DNA of 11,388 bases, taken from NCBI GenBank assembly GCA_025453735.1, contig JALOPY010000242.1, forward strand, positions 1-11,388, in the 5' to 3' direction. Origin of the DNA: a bacterium (GTDB taxonomy: Bacteria; Zhuqueibacterota; Zhuqueibacteria; Thermofontimicrobiales; Thermofontimicrobiaceae). Below are positions 1-6,338 of this stretch, in pieces. The notes beneath the pieces are model-generated. The model made no database searches and was not told the DNA's origin. It was given only the letters and a program-made list of their open reading frames with translations. The stretch's first letter is position 1. Every line of letters starts with the position of its first letter. Made by a program: the position numbers and the translations under genes.

Positions 1-2409
1 GATTTGATGAACGATCGTCTCAGCTTCTGATTTTTCGGTAGGGACCTGAAACGTATCAATCCGGGTGTTTCCCACCAATTTCGACCAGATGTTTAGCGGT
101 TGATGGTCGGGATTCCTGGCAATAACCTGTGTGGAAGCTTTTAAAATAGTCGCTACCGAACGGTAATTTTTTTCGAGCTTGATGATGCTGCATTGGGGAA
201 AATCCTGCTCAAATTGCAGGAAAAAACGACGGTCAGAACCACGAAAGCCATAAATCGCCTGATCCGGATCACCAATCGCACAGACGTTTGTCTTCGGCGT
301 TGTTAGTAAGCGCAGCAATTGATATTGGGCGGAGTTGATGTCCTGATACTCATCAACTGAAATCCAGGAAAATTTAGTTTGATATTTCTCTAAAATTTTC
401 AGATTGTTCTGGAATAACGTTATCGGCTGCAAAATCAAATCGTCGAAGTCAAAAGCATTATGGCTTTGTAAATGCTGTTGATAGTCCTGATACAAATTCA
501 GAAAATGAGTGTCCTGTTCGAAAGGCATTATTTGTTTTTCAGACGCCAATTGATTTTTGTAATCAGAAATTCTATCGGAAAATTCCCGCAACTCTTTTTG
601 TGAGACCGAGGGAGCTATCTTTCTCAGCAATTGGATTTTTTCGTTCTCAGCATAAATCGAAAAATTTGCGTGATAACCAAGTTGATGCGCCTCATCTCTC
701 AATATCATTGCGCCTAAGGAATGAAATGTTTTTATAAAAATCAATTTTGCAATTTCATCGCCCAGGAGGCTGATCAAACGTTCTTGCATTTCCCTGGCAG
801 CCCGATTGGTAAAAGTCACCGCAAGAATGGTTTCAGGAGAAATATGCTTTTGCGTTATCAGGTTAGCAATCCGAAATGTGAGCGTTCTGGTTTTTCCCGT
901 GCCAGGACCAGCCACGATAAGCAAGGCAGAGTCATAAGTTTCGACTGCCTGGCGTTGCGGAGGATTGAGACCGTTATCGTCTTCCTCTAAATCCTGGTGT
1001 TCCAAAATTTCAGCAGCAGGCGATTTTTGTTCAGCTAAATTGTTATGTCCAAAATTAGCTTCATCGTCTTTTATAAGGGATAATGTGCTTCCTTTAATTT
1101 CTTCGGGAGTGAGGATTTCCTTCTGAAAAAAAAGCGACCGGGAGTTGAATTCATCTCGCTCTTTTTCAGTAAATAACTTGATAGTGCCAAATTCCCCATC
1201 ATATCCCGCTGCGATTTGGACCTCCTTTGCTCGCATCCGTCGAATCCCTTCTGCCAACAGCGATCCGCCGATTTTTTCAATTTCAGCAAGCGGAGCTTCC
1301 CTTAAAATTGAGAGTTCCGAACCAAGGAGGCGCAGCAATTTTTCAAACTTCTTATCAACAGTTTTCGTTGCAGAACCGACATTCAGAATTTCGCCAAGTA
1401 TTTCAGGAAGAGGGATCAGGCTGTGATATGGCTTGGCTCGTTCATGCGTGCTGCCCTCTGGTCGATCGGCTAACTCCTCCACGCGATTCAAAACGCCGAC
1501 TGTCACCTTCTTGCCACAAACAGGGCAAATTCCTTTGCTGGCGATTGTCTCCGCCGGGGTCATTCGCGTATTGCATTTTCGATGGCCGTCGAGATGATAC
1601 TTGCCCTCTTCAGGAAAAAATTCAATTGTTCCAAGAAATTGTTCGGGATTACCAGCTTTCAAAGCCTGAAGTATTGCAGGATAGGATAAATCACAATTAA
1701 AAATATTTGACTCGCGCCCCAGCTTCGCTGGTGAATGCGCGTCCGAATTTGAAACCAGGGTAAAACGATCCAATTGAGACAGCATCCAATTCATTGGCGG
1801 ATCGGATGAAAGTCCGGTTTCGAGGGCAAAAATATGAGGTGTCAAATCATCATAGCATGATTCAATGGAATTAAAACCAGATTTGGAACCCAGCACAGAA
1901 AACCATGGCGTCCAGATATGCGCCGGTATCAAAAACGAAAGCTCATTGGATTGAAGCACGAGTTCCAGCAGGTTTCGCGCATCCAAACCCAGGATTGGTC
2001 TTCCGTCTGATCTGATATTTCCAATCTTCTCTAAAGTCGATTGAAACTTTTTTGCAACTTGAATAGAGGGAAAAAAAACAACGTTGTGGTTTTTTCGAAC
2101 CTGTTCTCCTTTTTTATAAATATTGCTGATTTCTCCGGAAAGGATAAACCGAACTTCATTTTTGCATGCCGGCGGGATTTGAACGTCAATAGCTTTCGAG
2201 TAATCATCCTTTAACCGAAACAAACCTTCTTCCGCGGGATCGAGTTTCTTTTCTATCTCCGCCAGCCATCCGGGGTGAGTAATATCGCCGGTAGCAACGA
2301 CGTTGATGCCCTTCAATTGCGCCCACTGATACAGTTGTTCAAAGTTTAATTCTTTACTCGTTGCTCGCGAATAGAATGAATGAATATGCAAATCAGCGAT
2401 AAATTTCAT
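1..2409 (-). CDS. Endonuclease Q-type PHP nuclease fused to UvrD/Rep helicase (3' end beyond window)
   Basis: The frame is open for all 803 codons from the ATG at 2409 to the window edge; GGA 7 nt upstream supports this ATG over one two codons earlier. Residues 1-430 match the endonuclease Q family (TIGR00375 type): PHP metal motifs DLHIHS (6-11), D42 and H45, SGE (91-93), H108, H164, ALETGLSSDP (195-204) and NSDAH (221-225), then a Zn-finger-like region (H276, C279, C295-x2-C298) followed by NRVEELADRP. From about 480 an SF1 helicase begins: LNPPQRQAV Q-motif (481-489), Walker A GPGTGKT (501-507), TFTNRAA (532-538), TFHS (561-564), DEYQD (686-690), GDPDQAIYGFRGS (713-725), KNYRS (747-751). 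Motifs V and VI lie outside the window. Known EndoQ nicks 5' of uracil, hypoxanthine, xanthine or abasic sites; UvrD helicases unwind 3'-5'. Inferred role: nicking at deaminated bases coupled to unwinding or strand removal. Domain identity is secure; the combined activity is inference. Confidence 0.93.
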   Translation of the reverse strand, partial: MKFIADLHIHSFYSRATSKELNFEQLYQWAQLKGINVVATGDITHPGWLAEIEKKLDPAEEGLFRLKDDYSKAIDVQIPPACKNEVRFILSGEISNIYKKGEQVRKNHNVVFFPSIQVAKKFQSTLEKIGNIRSDGRPILGLDARNLLELVLQSNELSFLIPAHIWTPWFSVLGSKSGFNSIESCYDDLTPHIFALETGLSSDPPMNWMLSQLDRFTLVSNSDAHSPAKLGRESNIFNCDLSYPAILQALKAGNPEQFLGTIEFFPEEGKYHLDGHRKCNTRMTPAETIASKGICPVCGKKVTVGVLNRVEELADRPEGSTHERAKPYHSLIPLPEILGEILNVGSATKTVDKKFEKLLRLLGSELSILREAPLAEIEKIGGSLLAEGIRRMRAKEVQIAAGYDGEFGTIKLFTEKERDEFNSRSLFFQKEILTPEEIKGSTLSLIKDDEANFGHNNLAEQKSPAAEILEHQDLEEDDNGLNPPQRQAVETYDSALLIVAGPGTGKTRTLTFRIANLITQKHISPETILAVTFTNRAAREMQERLISLLGDEIAKLIFIKTFHSLGAMILRDEAHQLGYHANFSIYAENEKIQLLRKIAPSVSQKELREFSDRISDYKNQLASEKQIMPFEQDTHFLNLYQDYQQHLQSHNAFDFDDLILQPITLFQNNLKILEKYQTKFSWISVDEYQDINSAQYQLLRLLTTPKTNVCAIGDPDQAIYGFRGSDRRFFLQFEQDFPQCSIIKLEKNYRSVATILKASTQVIARNPDHQPLNIWSKLVGNTRIDTFQVPTEKSEAETIVHQI

Positions 2410-2482
2410 TGCCATTTCCAAAAATATTCACAAAAAAAAATTGCTCTCAGGAAGTTTATGGTCTTCTTCAAATTGGAGCTAT

Positions 2483-2511
2483 ACTATAATTAAATTGCAG
2501 CAAAAAGTCAA
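2483..2511 (-). promoter_or_regulatory. Sigma70-like promoter of the EndoQ-UvrD gene
   Basis: On the minus strand TTGACT (2506-2511) and TATAGT (2483-2488) are separated by exactly 17 nt. Transcription would begin near 2476 and leave a leader of about 67 nt before the ATG at 2409. This is the closest match to a -35/-10 consensus in the window. Confidence 0.6.
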
Positions 2512-2831
2512 GCGGATTGTTTAGTAAATTTTACAAAAAAAATGCCTCCTCCATCAAAACAAGAAATGAAGAGCATGAGGAAAAAACAACTATAAAAGAA
2601 CTTAGCTACGCAGATCGAAGCTGCGCCATTTTTTTGGAGTATTGATTAATGAGTTATTCCCTTACAATGAGAAGCGGAACAAGCAGAATTGAAACGGAGT
2701 TTTGTAACCGCCAGAAAATCCTTCCCAAAAAATTTCCGCGATGCTCTGGTTCCTCCGTCGCTCCTTGCAGGTTCTTGCCATAGTAATTTTAGCACAAACT
2801 TTGAAATTCCGATACAATTAAATTAAAATTT
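2512..2831. other. Intergenic stretch without a convincing gene
   Basis: This lies between the EndoQ-UvrD promoter and the end of the small membrane protein gene. Positions 2662-2781 are noticeably richer in GC than their surroundings and carry a 39-codon minus-strand reading frame starting MARTCKERRRNQS, with no good ribosome binding site. It may be a fragment or a dispersed repeat and not a gene. A 5-bp stem (2609-2613 with 2621-2625) followed by seven T is too weak to call a terminator. Confidence 0.4.
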
Positions 2832-3137
2832 TTATTGCTGATGTTCCAATAAACCTTTCTTTCGCTTTTTGCCCCTGGTTCTAAAAAAAATATTCATTGC
2901 TATCAAAATCAAAATTATAAATGTCGATATTAAAATAGTGTTCCAAAAATAAATATTGTACACAACCCTCCCGAGGGGCTGGCGAAAGATAAAAATGACT
3001 ACGCAAATGAAAAAAAGAATTACCGCATAAACATAATAGAGCAAAATATTGGAGCCATCATATTCCTCGAATAAGCTTCGTATGATGATATAGATGACGA
3101 TACTGGTGAGAATTCCAAAAAATATGGGTGATAACAT
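2832..3137 (-). CDS. Small three-span integral membrane protein, function unknown
   Basis: A 101-residue protein. I chose the ATG at 3137 because a perfect GGAGGT (3144-3149) lies 6 nt upstream; an in-frame TTG at 3158 would add seven residues but places the Shine-Dalgarno inside the gene. Three strongly hydrophobic segments are visible, at about residues 3-20 (IFFGILTSIVIYIII), 34-52 (LLYYVYAVILFFICVVIFI) and 67-88 (FWNTILISTFIILILIAMNIF), with charged loops (RSLFEEYDG) between them. The tail is very basic (RTRGKKRKKG) and would sit in the cytoplasm by the positive-inside rule. It stands alone, with a spacer of about 420 nt downstream and about 940 nt upstream, so context gives no function. 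I do not recognise the family. The ideal ribosome site and coherent membrane topology make it likely to be real. Confidence 0.7.
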   Translation of the reverse strand: MLSPIFFGILTSIVIYIIIRSLFEEYDGSNILLYYVYAVILFFICVVIFIFRQPLGRVVYNIYFWNTILISTFIILILIAMNIFFRTRGKKRKKGLLEHQQ

Positions 3138-3421
3138 GGCTGCACCTCCATAACTCAAGGTTTGTGTCAGGCGAATGTTGTGAATCCTAGCAGGCGATTG
3201 ATACGATGAAAAAAAATTGGGAAGTTCAAACAGCTTGATGAATGCGCAGCTCGAGCAAGAATTAGCATTTCAGATTTTTTTCAAATATCTAAACTTTGTC
3301 CATAATTAAGAGAGACTCAAGCGCAGGTTTTGGTTCTGTCGATCAAGCTGACCTTTCATTCGTGAAAACGCTGCTTAGATATCATCAACGCCAATTTTCG
3401 ATATTTTTAAATTAAGTTGGT

Positions 3422-3625
3422 GTTCTGGAGATCGCGACCACCCCCTTTATATTTCATTCCAAAAAAATATTATGTAAGATAACAGAATAAGAACTCACTA
3501 TGAATATAGTTTAATTTTTTACAAAGTCAAGAGTTTAAATTACAAAAATATTTATTTTTTGTTAATCTGTTTTTTATCTGATTCTACTTGAGTTAAACAG
3601 ATTGTGTGGTCGCGAATAACAGAAC
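3422..3625. repeat. Spaced inverted repeat, 20-nt arms around 164 nt
   Basis: The arm at 3606-3625 reads gtggtcgcga-ataa-cagaac. The arm at 3422-3441, read on the opposite strand, is gtggtcgcga-tctc-cagaac. Sixteen of 20 positions match, with all differences in the central four bases. The arms are GC-rich islands inside AT-rich DNA. The sequence ggaatgaaa is also near both arms (3452-3460 inverted, and 3635-3643). It could be the ends of a small non-autonomous element, paired binding sites for one regulator, or a degraded repeat. No reading frame lies between the arms. Confidence 0.5.
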
Positions 3626-3847
3626 TTTTTAGCTGGAATGAAAATCAAATATCTGTTTTCCCTTGCCAGATTCGGGAATTTCGGAGTAAAACATTGTCTT
3701 CTAACTTGAATCCAATGCAATCTAACATTATCTAATAGTGCACCAAATTTTTTGTGATAATATGATGTTATGCTAATGATTAAATTATTCTACAGAAATG
3801 GTACGAGAAAACTGAAATTTTACGTTTTTAACTTTCATGTATAAATT

Positions 3848-3859
3848 TGACACGTGTCA
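3848..3859. promoter_or_regulatory. Perfect 12-nt palindrome, candidate operator
   Basis: TGACACGTGTCA is a perfect dyad. It overlaps a consensus -35 hexamer TTGACA (3847-3852), but the -10 position 17 nt later (TAGTGA) is poor. It lies about 220 nt upstream of the lytic transglycosylase start. Such a dyad is typical of a dimeric repressor or activator site; the cognate protein cannot be identified here. Confidence 0.3.
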
Positions 3860-4078
3860 CACCAGGTTTTAGTGAAAAAAATTACATTTGTTCAACAAAA
3901 CAAGATCGGCTAAATCAAAATGAGATTTTCAGCAAAACAAATTGTAATAAACCCTAATTCGATTTTGATGAAACCAATAGGTTCTAGCTTCGTTTAAACC
4001 AGAAGCAATTTTTTAAAATTTTAACGCTTTAATTTATTTAGACAAAAGAGATTTATCATAACATAGGAGAAAATCAGG

Positions 4079-4777
4079 ATGAAAAAAGAGAGTTCACTTT
4101 ACCGACATATCAGATTACCATTGAAAATTTTGGTCATCGTGTTCATGTCAATTACGGTAATTGGATTCAGTTACAAGTATTTTGACACGACAGATGAAAC
4201 AAAACAGAAAATGAGTAGTCTGGAGCGTTCTCTTCAAGACCTGAGAGCGGCAATGAGTGTGGACAGTGTCCGCCAATACAATATCCAGAAGATTATGTCC
4301 ATTATTGATATGTACAACAAGGAAATGTCCTCAGTTGAAAAATATGAGATCGCCAATGAAATCTATACGCAGAGTTTAAAATACACCAACCTGGATATAG
4401 ATTTAATTTGTGCTACGATTTCTCACGAATCCGCTGCGACTTGGAATCCAAAGGTGCAATCGCATGCGGGAGCAATTGGATTGATGCAGATTATGCCTGC
4501 AACAGGGATGTATTTGGCAGAATATGAAGACATAACCTGGACAAGCGCAGAGGAAGTATTAACCAATCCGATCTATAATATCCGAATGGGTTGCCGTTAT
4601 CTTTCAATAATGGTCGGGTATTATGGGATTGACGGTGGTCTGGCGGGTATTATGGGATTGACGGTGGTCTGGCAGCCTATAATGGCGGAGAACGCCAAGC
4701 TGCTCTCTGGATTAAAAATAACAAGGCAGATGGCATTCTCTGGGCAGAGACCCAAAGTTATATTCCAGCAATTATAA
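4079..4777 (+). CDS. Membrane-anchored GH23 lytic transglycosylase with frameshifted C-terminus
   Basis: Lytic transglycosylases of the Slt/MltE type cleave the MurNAc-GlcNAc bond of peptidoglycan and leave 1,6-anhydro-MurNAc. AGGAG (4065-4069) precedes the ATG by 9 nt. Residues 13-31 form one membrane anchor (LPLKILVIVFMSITVIGF) and 38-60 a short charged, coiled-coil-like stretch, so the catalytic domain would face the periplasm. Catalytic motifs are ISHESA (114-119, general acid E117), GAIGLMQIMPATG (131-143) and NPIYNIRMGCRYLS (163-176). After A189 the frame is displaced by a 29-bp tandem duplication: the expected AYNGG substrate-groove motif is replaced by about 43 unrelated residues ending VIFQQL. 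The product present here (232 residues) therefore keeps the catalytic Glu but lacks the end of the fold and is probably inactive or unstable. Family identity is secure; loss of function is inferred. Confidence 0.88.
   Translation: MKKESSLYRHIRLPLKILVIVFMSITVIGFSYKYFDTTDETKQKMSSLERSLQDLRAAMSVDSVRQYNIQKIMSIIDMYNKEMSSVEKYEIANEIYTQSLKYTNLDIDLICATISHESAATWNPKVQSHAGAIGLMQIMPATGMYLAEYEDITWTSAEEVLTNPIYNIRMGCRYLSIMVGYYGIDGGLAGIMGLTVVWQPIMAENAKLLSGLKITRQMAFSGQRPKVIFQQL
4616..4673 (+). repeat. Perfect 29-bp tandem duplication inside the lytic transglycosylase gene
   Basis: The 29 bases at 4616-4644 are repeated without mismatch at 4645-4673. Because 29 is not a multiple of three, the second copy is read out of frame. 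Removing either copy restores one continuous 234-codon frame ending at the TAA at 4810-4812. Perfect identity implies a recent event, or an assembly artefact. Confidence 0.95.
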
Positions 4778-4812
4778 AACTCTATGATAAATATCGAGAG
4801 AGCGCTTTATAA
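4645..4812 (+). pseudogene. Displaced C-terminal coding tail of the lytic transglycosylase
   Basis: In the frame one base behind the main gene, this segment encodes GYYGIDGGLAAYNGGERQ, then a Trp-containing helix and the typical ending WAETQSYIPAIIKLYDKY before TAA. The AYNGG motif and the ETQ-x-YI-x-x-I segment are standard C-terminal features of GH23 Slt domains, which shows that this is the original end of the gene at 4079. It has no start codon or ribosome site of its own. No slippery heptamer is visible at the junction that would suggest programmed frameshifting. Confidence 0.88.
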
Positions 4813-4834
4813 GCGATTACAGGAAAGAGAATAC

Positions 4835-4868
4835 AAAAAAAGGCTACTGGTTTCAGTAGCCTTTTTTT
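4835..4868. terminator. Bidirectional intrinsic terminator between convergent genes
   Basis: The stem GGCTACTG/CAGTAGCC (4842-4849 with 4854-4861) closes a GTTT loop. It is flanked by seven A on the left (4835-4841) and seven T on the right (4862-4868), so it ends in a U-tract on both strands. It can stop transcription of the transglycosylase gene and of the oppositely oriented dehydrogenase. It lies beyond the ancestral stop at 4812, which fits the reconstructed gene end. Confidence 0.93.
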
Positions 4869-4946
4869 GTTAATCTTTTTTAAAAGTACGATGCAGAAAT
4901 AATCCGAACTCCTGGCGAAAATTTGAAACGGACTAATTATTTCAAC

Positions 4947-5894
4947 TTATAATTTTTTCAATAAATTCTCAATCATATCTTTCGTCATCAATTTTAAATC
5001 ATACCCAGGTTTCCACCCCCACTCCTCTCTCGCAATGCTATCATCCATATTGTTGGGCCAGGAATCCGCAATTGCCTGACGAATGGGATCGATTTTGTAG
5101 TTTATGAAAAACTCAGGATATATTTTTTGAATTGCTTCGGCAATATCTTTTGGCGAGATGCTCATCGCAGTAACATTAAATGCATTGCGATGTTTGAGCT
5201 TTCCTGGATTTGCTTCCATCAGATCGATCGCGGCTTTAATTGCATCAGGCATGTACATCATATCAAGATAAGTTTCTTCCTTGAGATAGCAGGTATATTT
5301 TTTATTTTTGATTGCCTCATAGTAGATTTCCACCGCATAATCCGTAGTTCCCCCGCCGGGAAGTGTTTGATGTGAGATTATTCCCGGATAGCGAACACCT
5401 CTGGTATCAATGCCAAATCTTTTATAATAATAATCGCACAGCAATTCACCAGCTACCTTTGTGACGCCGTACATCGTTTGGGGGCGTTGAATAGTATCCT
5501 GTGGCGTATCGTAAGCAGGCGTAGCAGGACCGAATGCCCCGATAGAGCTGGGTGTAAAAACACTGCAATTATATTCGCGTGCGACTTCTAAAACATAGTA
5601 CAAACCATTGATATTTACATTCCAGGCAAATTGTGGTTTTTCTTCGGCGACAGCAGAAAGAATCGCAGCCAGGTGATAAATCGTATCGACATTATATTTT
5701 TTAACAATTTCTCCAATCTTGTTTTTTTCAGTACAATCGACAATCTCAAAGGGACCTGACTCAACAACTTCATCATCAAATTTTGAGCGGATATCAGAAG
5801 CGATTACATTATCATAACCATATCTCTTGCGTAAAACCATAGTCAATTCTGAGCCGATCTGTCCTAATGCGCCAGTGATCAAAATATTTTTCAT
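4947..5894 (-). CDS. L-threonine 3-dehydrogenase, short-chain (epimerase-like) type
   Basis: A 315-residue extended short-chain dehydrogenase expected to oxidise L-threonine to 2-amino-3-oxobutanoate with NAD+ in the cytoplasm. The N-terminal Rossmann motif TGALGQIG (7-14) and acidic D34 point to NAD. HLAAILS (74-80), TPSSIGAFGP (114-123) and the catalytic YGVTK (Y142, K146) follow. The long conserved stretches DTRGVRYPGIIS (163-174), PGGGTTDYAVEIYYEA (179-194), LDMMYMPDA (210-218), AFNVTAMS (238-245) and DPIRQAIADSWP (269-280) are characteristic of the UDP-galactose-epimerase-like threonine dehydrogenases, as distinct from the zinc medium-chain Tdh of E. coli. AGGAGG (5899-5904) sits 4 nt before the ATG. 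No 2-amino-3-ketobutyrate CoA ligase gene is adjacent, so the partner enzyme must be encoded elsewhere, or the product is used otherwise. Transcribed alone, ending at the shared terminator. Confidence 0.93.
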   Translation of the reverse strand: MKNILITGALGQIGSELTMVLRKRYGYDNVIASDIRSKFDDEVVESGPFEIVDCTEKNKIGEIVKKYNVDTIYHLAAILSAVAEEKPQFAWNVNINGLYYVLEVAREYNCSVFTPSSIGAFGPATPAYDTPQDTIQRPQTMYGVTKVAGELLCDYYYKRFGIDTRGVRYPGIISHQTLPGGGTTDYAVEIYYEAIKNKKYTCYLKEETYLDMMYMPDAIKAAIDLMEANPGKLKHRNAFNVTAMSISPKDIAEAIQKIYPEFFINYKIDPIRQAIADSWPNNMDDSIAREEWGWKPGYDLKLMTKDMIENLLKKL

Positions 5895-5951
5895 CTTGCC
5901 TCCTGATGGTTAACTTTGCTGATTATTTTGAAACTCAAACTAGATATATTT

Positions 5952-5981
5952 AACATAACTATCATCTATTTTTGCATACAA
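5952..5981 (-). promoter_or_regulatory. Candidate promoter of the threonine dehydrogenase gene
   Basis: On the minus strand TTGTAT (5976-5981) and TATGTT (5952-5957) are spaced 18 nt apart. Transcription would begin near 5945, about 50 nt ahead of the start codon. The match is moderate, and in DNA this AT-rich it may be chance. Confidence 0.35.
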
Positions 5982-6079
5982 TTTAAAAAAAATTTGGCTC
6001 AGAGTCAAGAGATGATTGATGTTTGTAAATTTGTTAATAAAATTATTAAGGAATCGAAGGGAATTTTTCGTGCAGGAAT

Positions 6080-6124
6080 AAAAAAAAACCAGGGCTGTGG
6101 ACTCTGTTACCATGACCCTGGTTT
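6080..6124 (-). terminator. Intrinsic terminator of the lipoprotein gene
   Basis: AAACCAGGG (6116-6124 read on minus) pairs with CCCTGGTTT (6086-6094). The stem is extended inward by further, partly G-U, pairs up to TGG/CCA near 6098-6112. On the minus strand it is followed by an uninterrupted U-run (the A-run at 6080-6088). It lies 100 nt beyond the reconstructed stop at 6225 and about 200 nt beyond the premature stop at 6329. Confidence 0.85.
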
Positions 6125-6224
6125 GTAAATATCAATTGAGTTACAAGTGTTATTCTGTGGTTTCAGGAAATTCGCAGCGCTCAGATGCTATTCGAAAGCT
6201 TCCTTGCGCTCATTTCATTGAACG

Positions 6225-6338
6225 TTATCTATTGCGAATCCATTTCCCATGGAAGAATCCATTTCGAAAGCTGCCTTCTTTTGTTTTCCAATGACCTTTC
6301 AGTTCGCCTACTGTTGTCAATTCACGATTCACCCAGCG
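6225..6338 (-). pseudogene. Displaced C-terminal repeats of the lipoprotein gene
   Basis: Reading one base behind the lipoprotein frame from 6338 gives 37 residues beginning RWVNRELTTVGELKGHW and ending GFFHGKWIRNR before TAA (6225-6227). These continue the G-x-[FL]-x-G-x-W repeat of the upstream protein exactly: joining its last residues GQFAG to RWVN creates another perfect repeat, followed by GELKGHW and GFFHGKW. This displaced frame is closed upstream by TAA at 6363-6365, so the shift must lie between about 6331 and 6362. A 7-bp deletion between GCTGGG repeats (an ancestral GCTGGG-C-GCTGGG) would explain it; that ancestor is inferred. Confidence 0.8.

Larger units (their letters stand above)
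3138..4078. other. Long AT-rich intergenic region between divergent genes
   Basis: About 940 nt without a supportable reading frame, separating the minus-strand membrane protein from the plus-strand lytic transglycosylase. It must hold the promoters of both. From about 3460 onward it is extremely AT-rich. It contains the inverted repeat at 3422/3606 and the palindrome at 3848, listed separately. I see no rRNA, tRNA or transposase remnant. A small RNA or degraded element is possible but not demonstrated. Confidence 0.5.

Noticed and set aside
1071..1700. Overlapping open frames on both strands (minus 1071-1289, plus 1145-1426 and 1227-1700)
   Set aside because: All are shadows of the EndoQ-UvrD frame, which is continuous and carries family motifs throughout this stretch.
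2609..2635. Hairpin plus seven T as a plus-strand terminator
   Set aside because: The stem is only 5 bp and there is no plus-strand gene upstream for it to terminate.
3138..3158. A TTG start at 3158 for the small membrane protein
   Set aside because: The perfect GGAGGT at 3144-3149 would fall within the coding region; it fits the ATG at 3137 with 6-nt spacing.
4947..5894. Generic UDP-glucose 4-epimerase annotation
   Set aside because: The fold is shared, but the conserved blocks RGVRYPGIIS, GGGTTDYAVEIY and DPIRQAIADSWP are specific to short-chain threonine dehydrogenases.
6189..6280. Direct repeat of ttcgaaagct (6191-6200 and 6262-6271)
   Set aside because: The 6191 copy lies after the reconstructed stop and does not continue the protein repeat in any frame; probably chance or trivial similarity.
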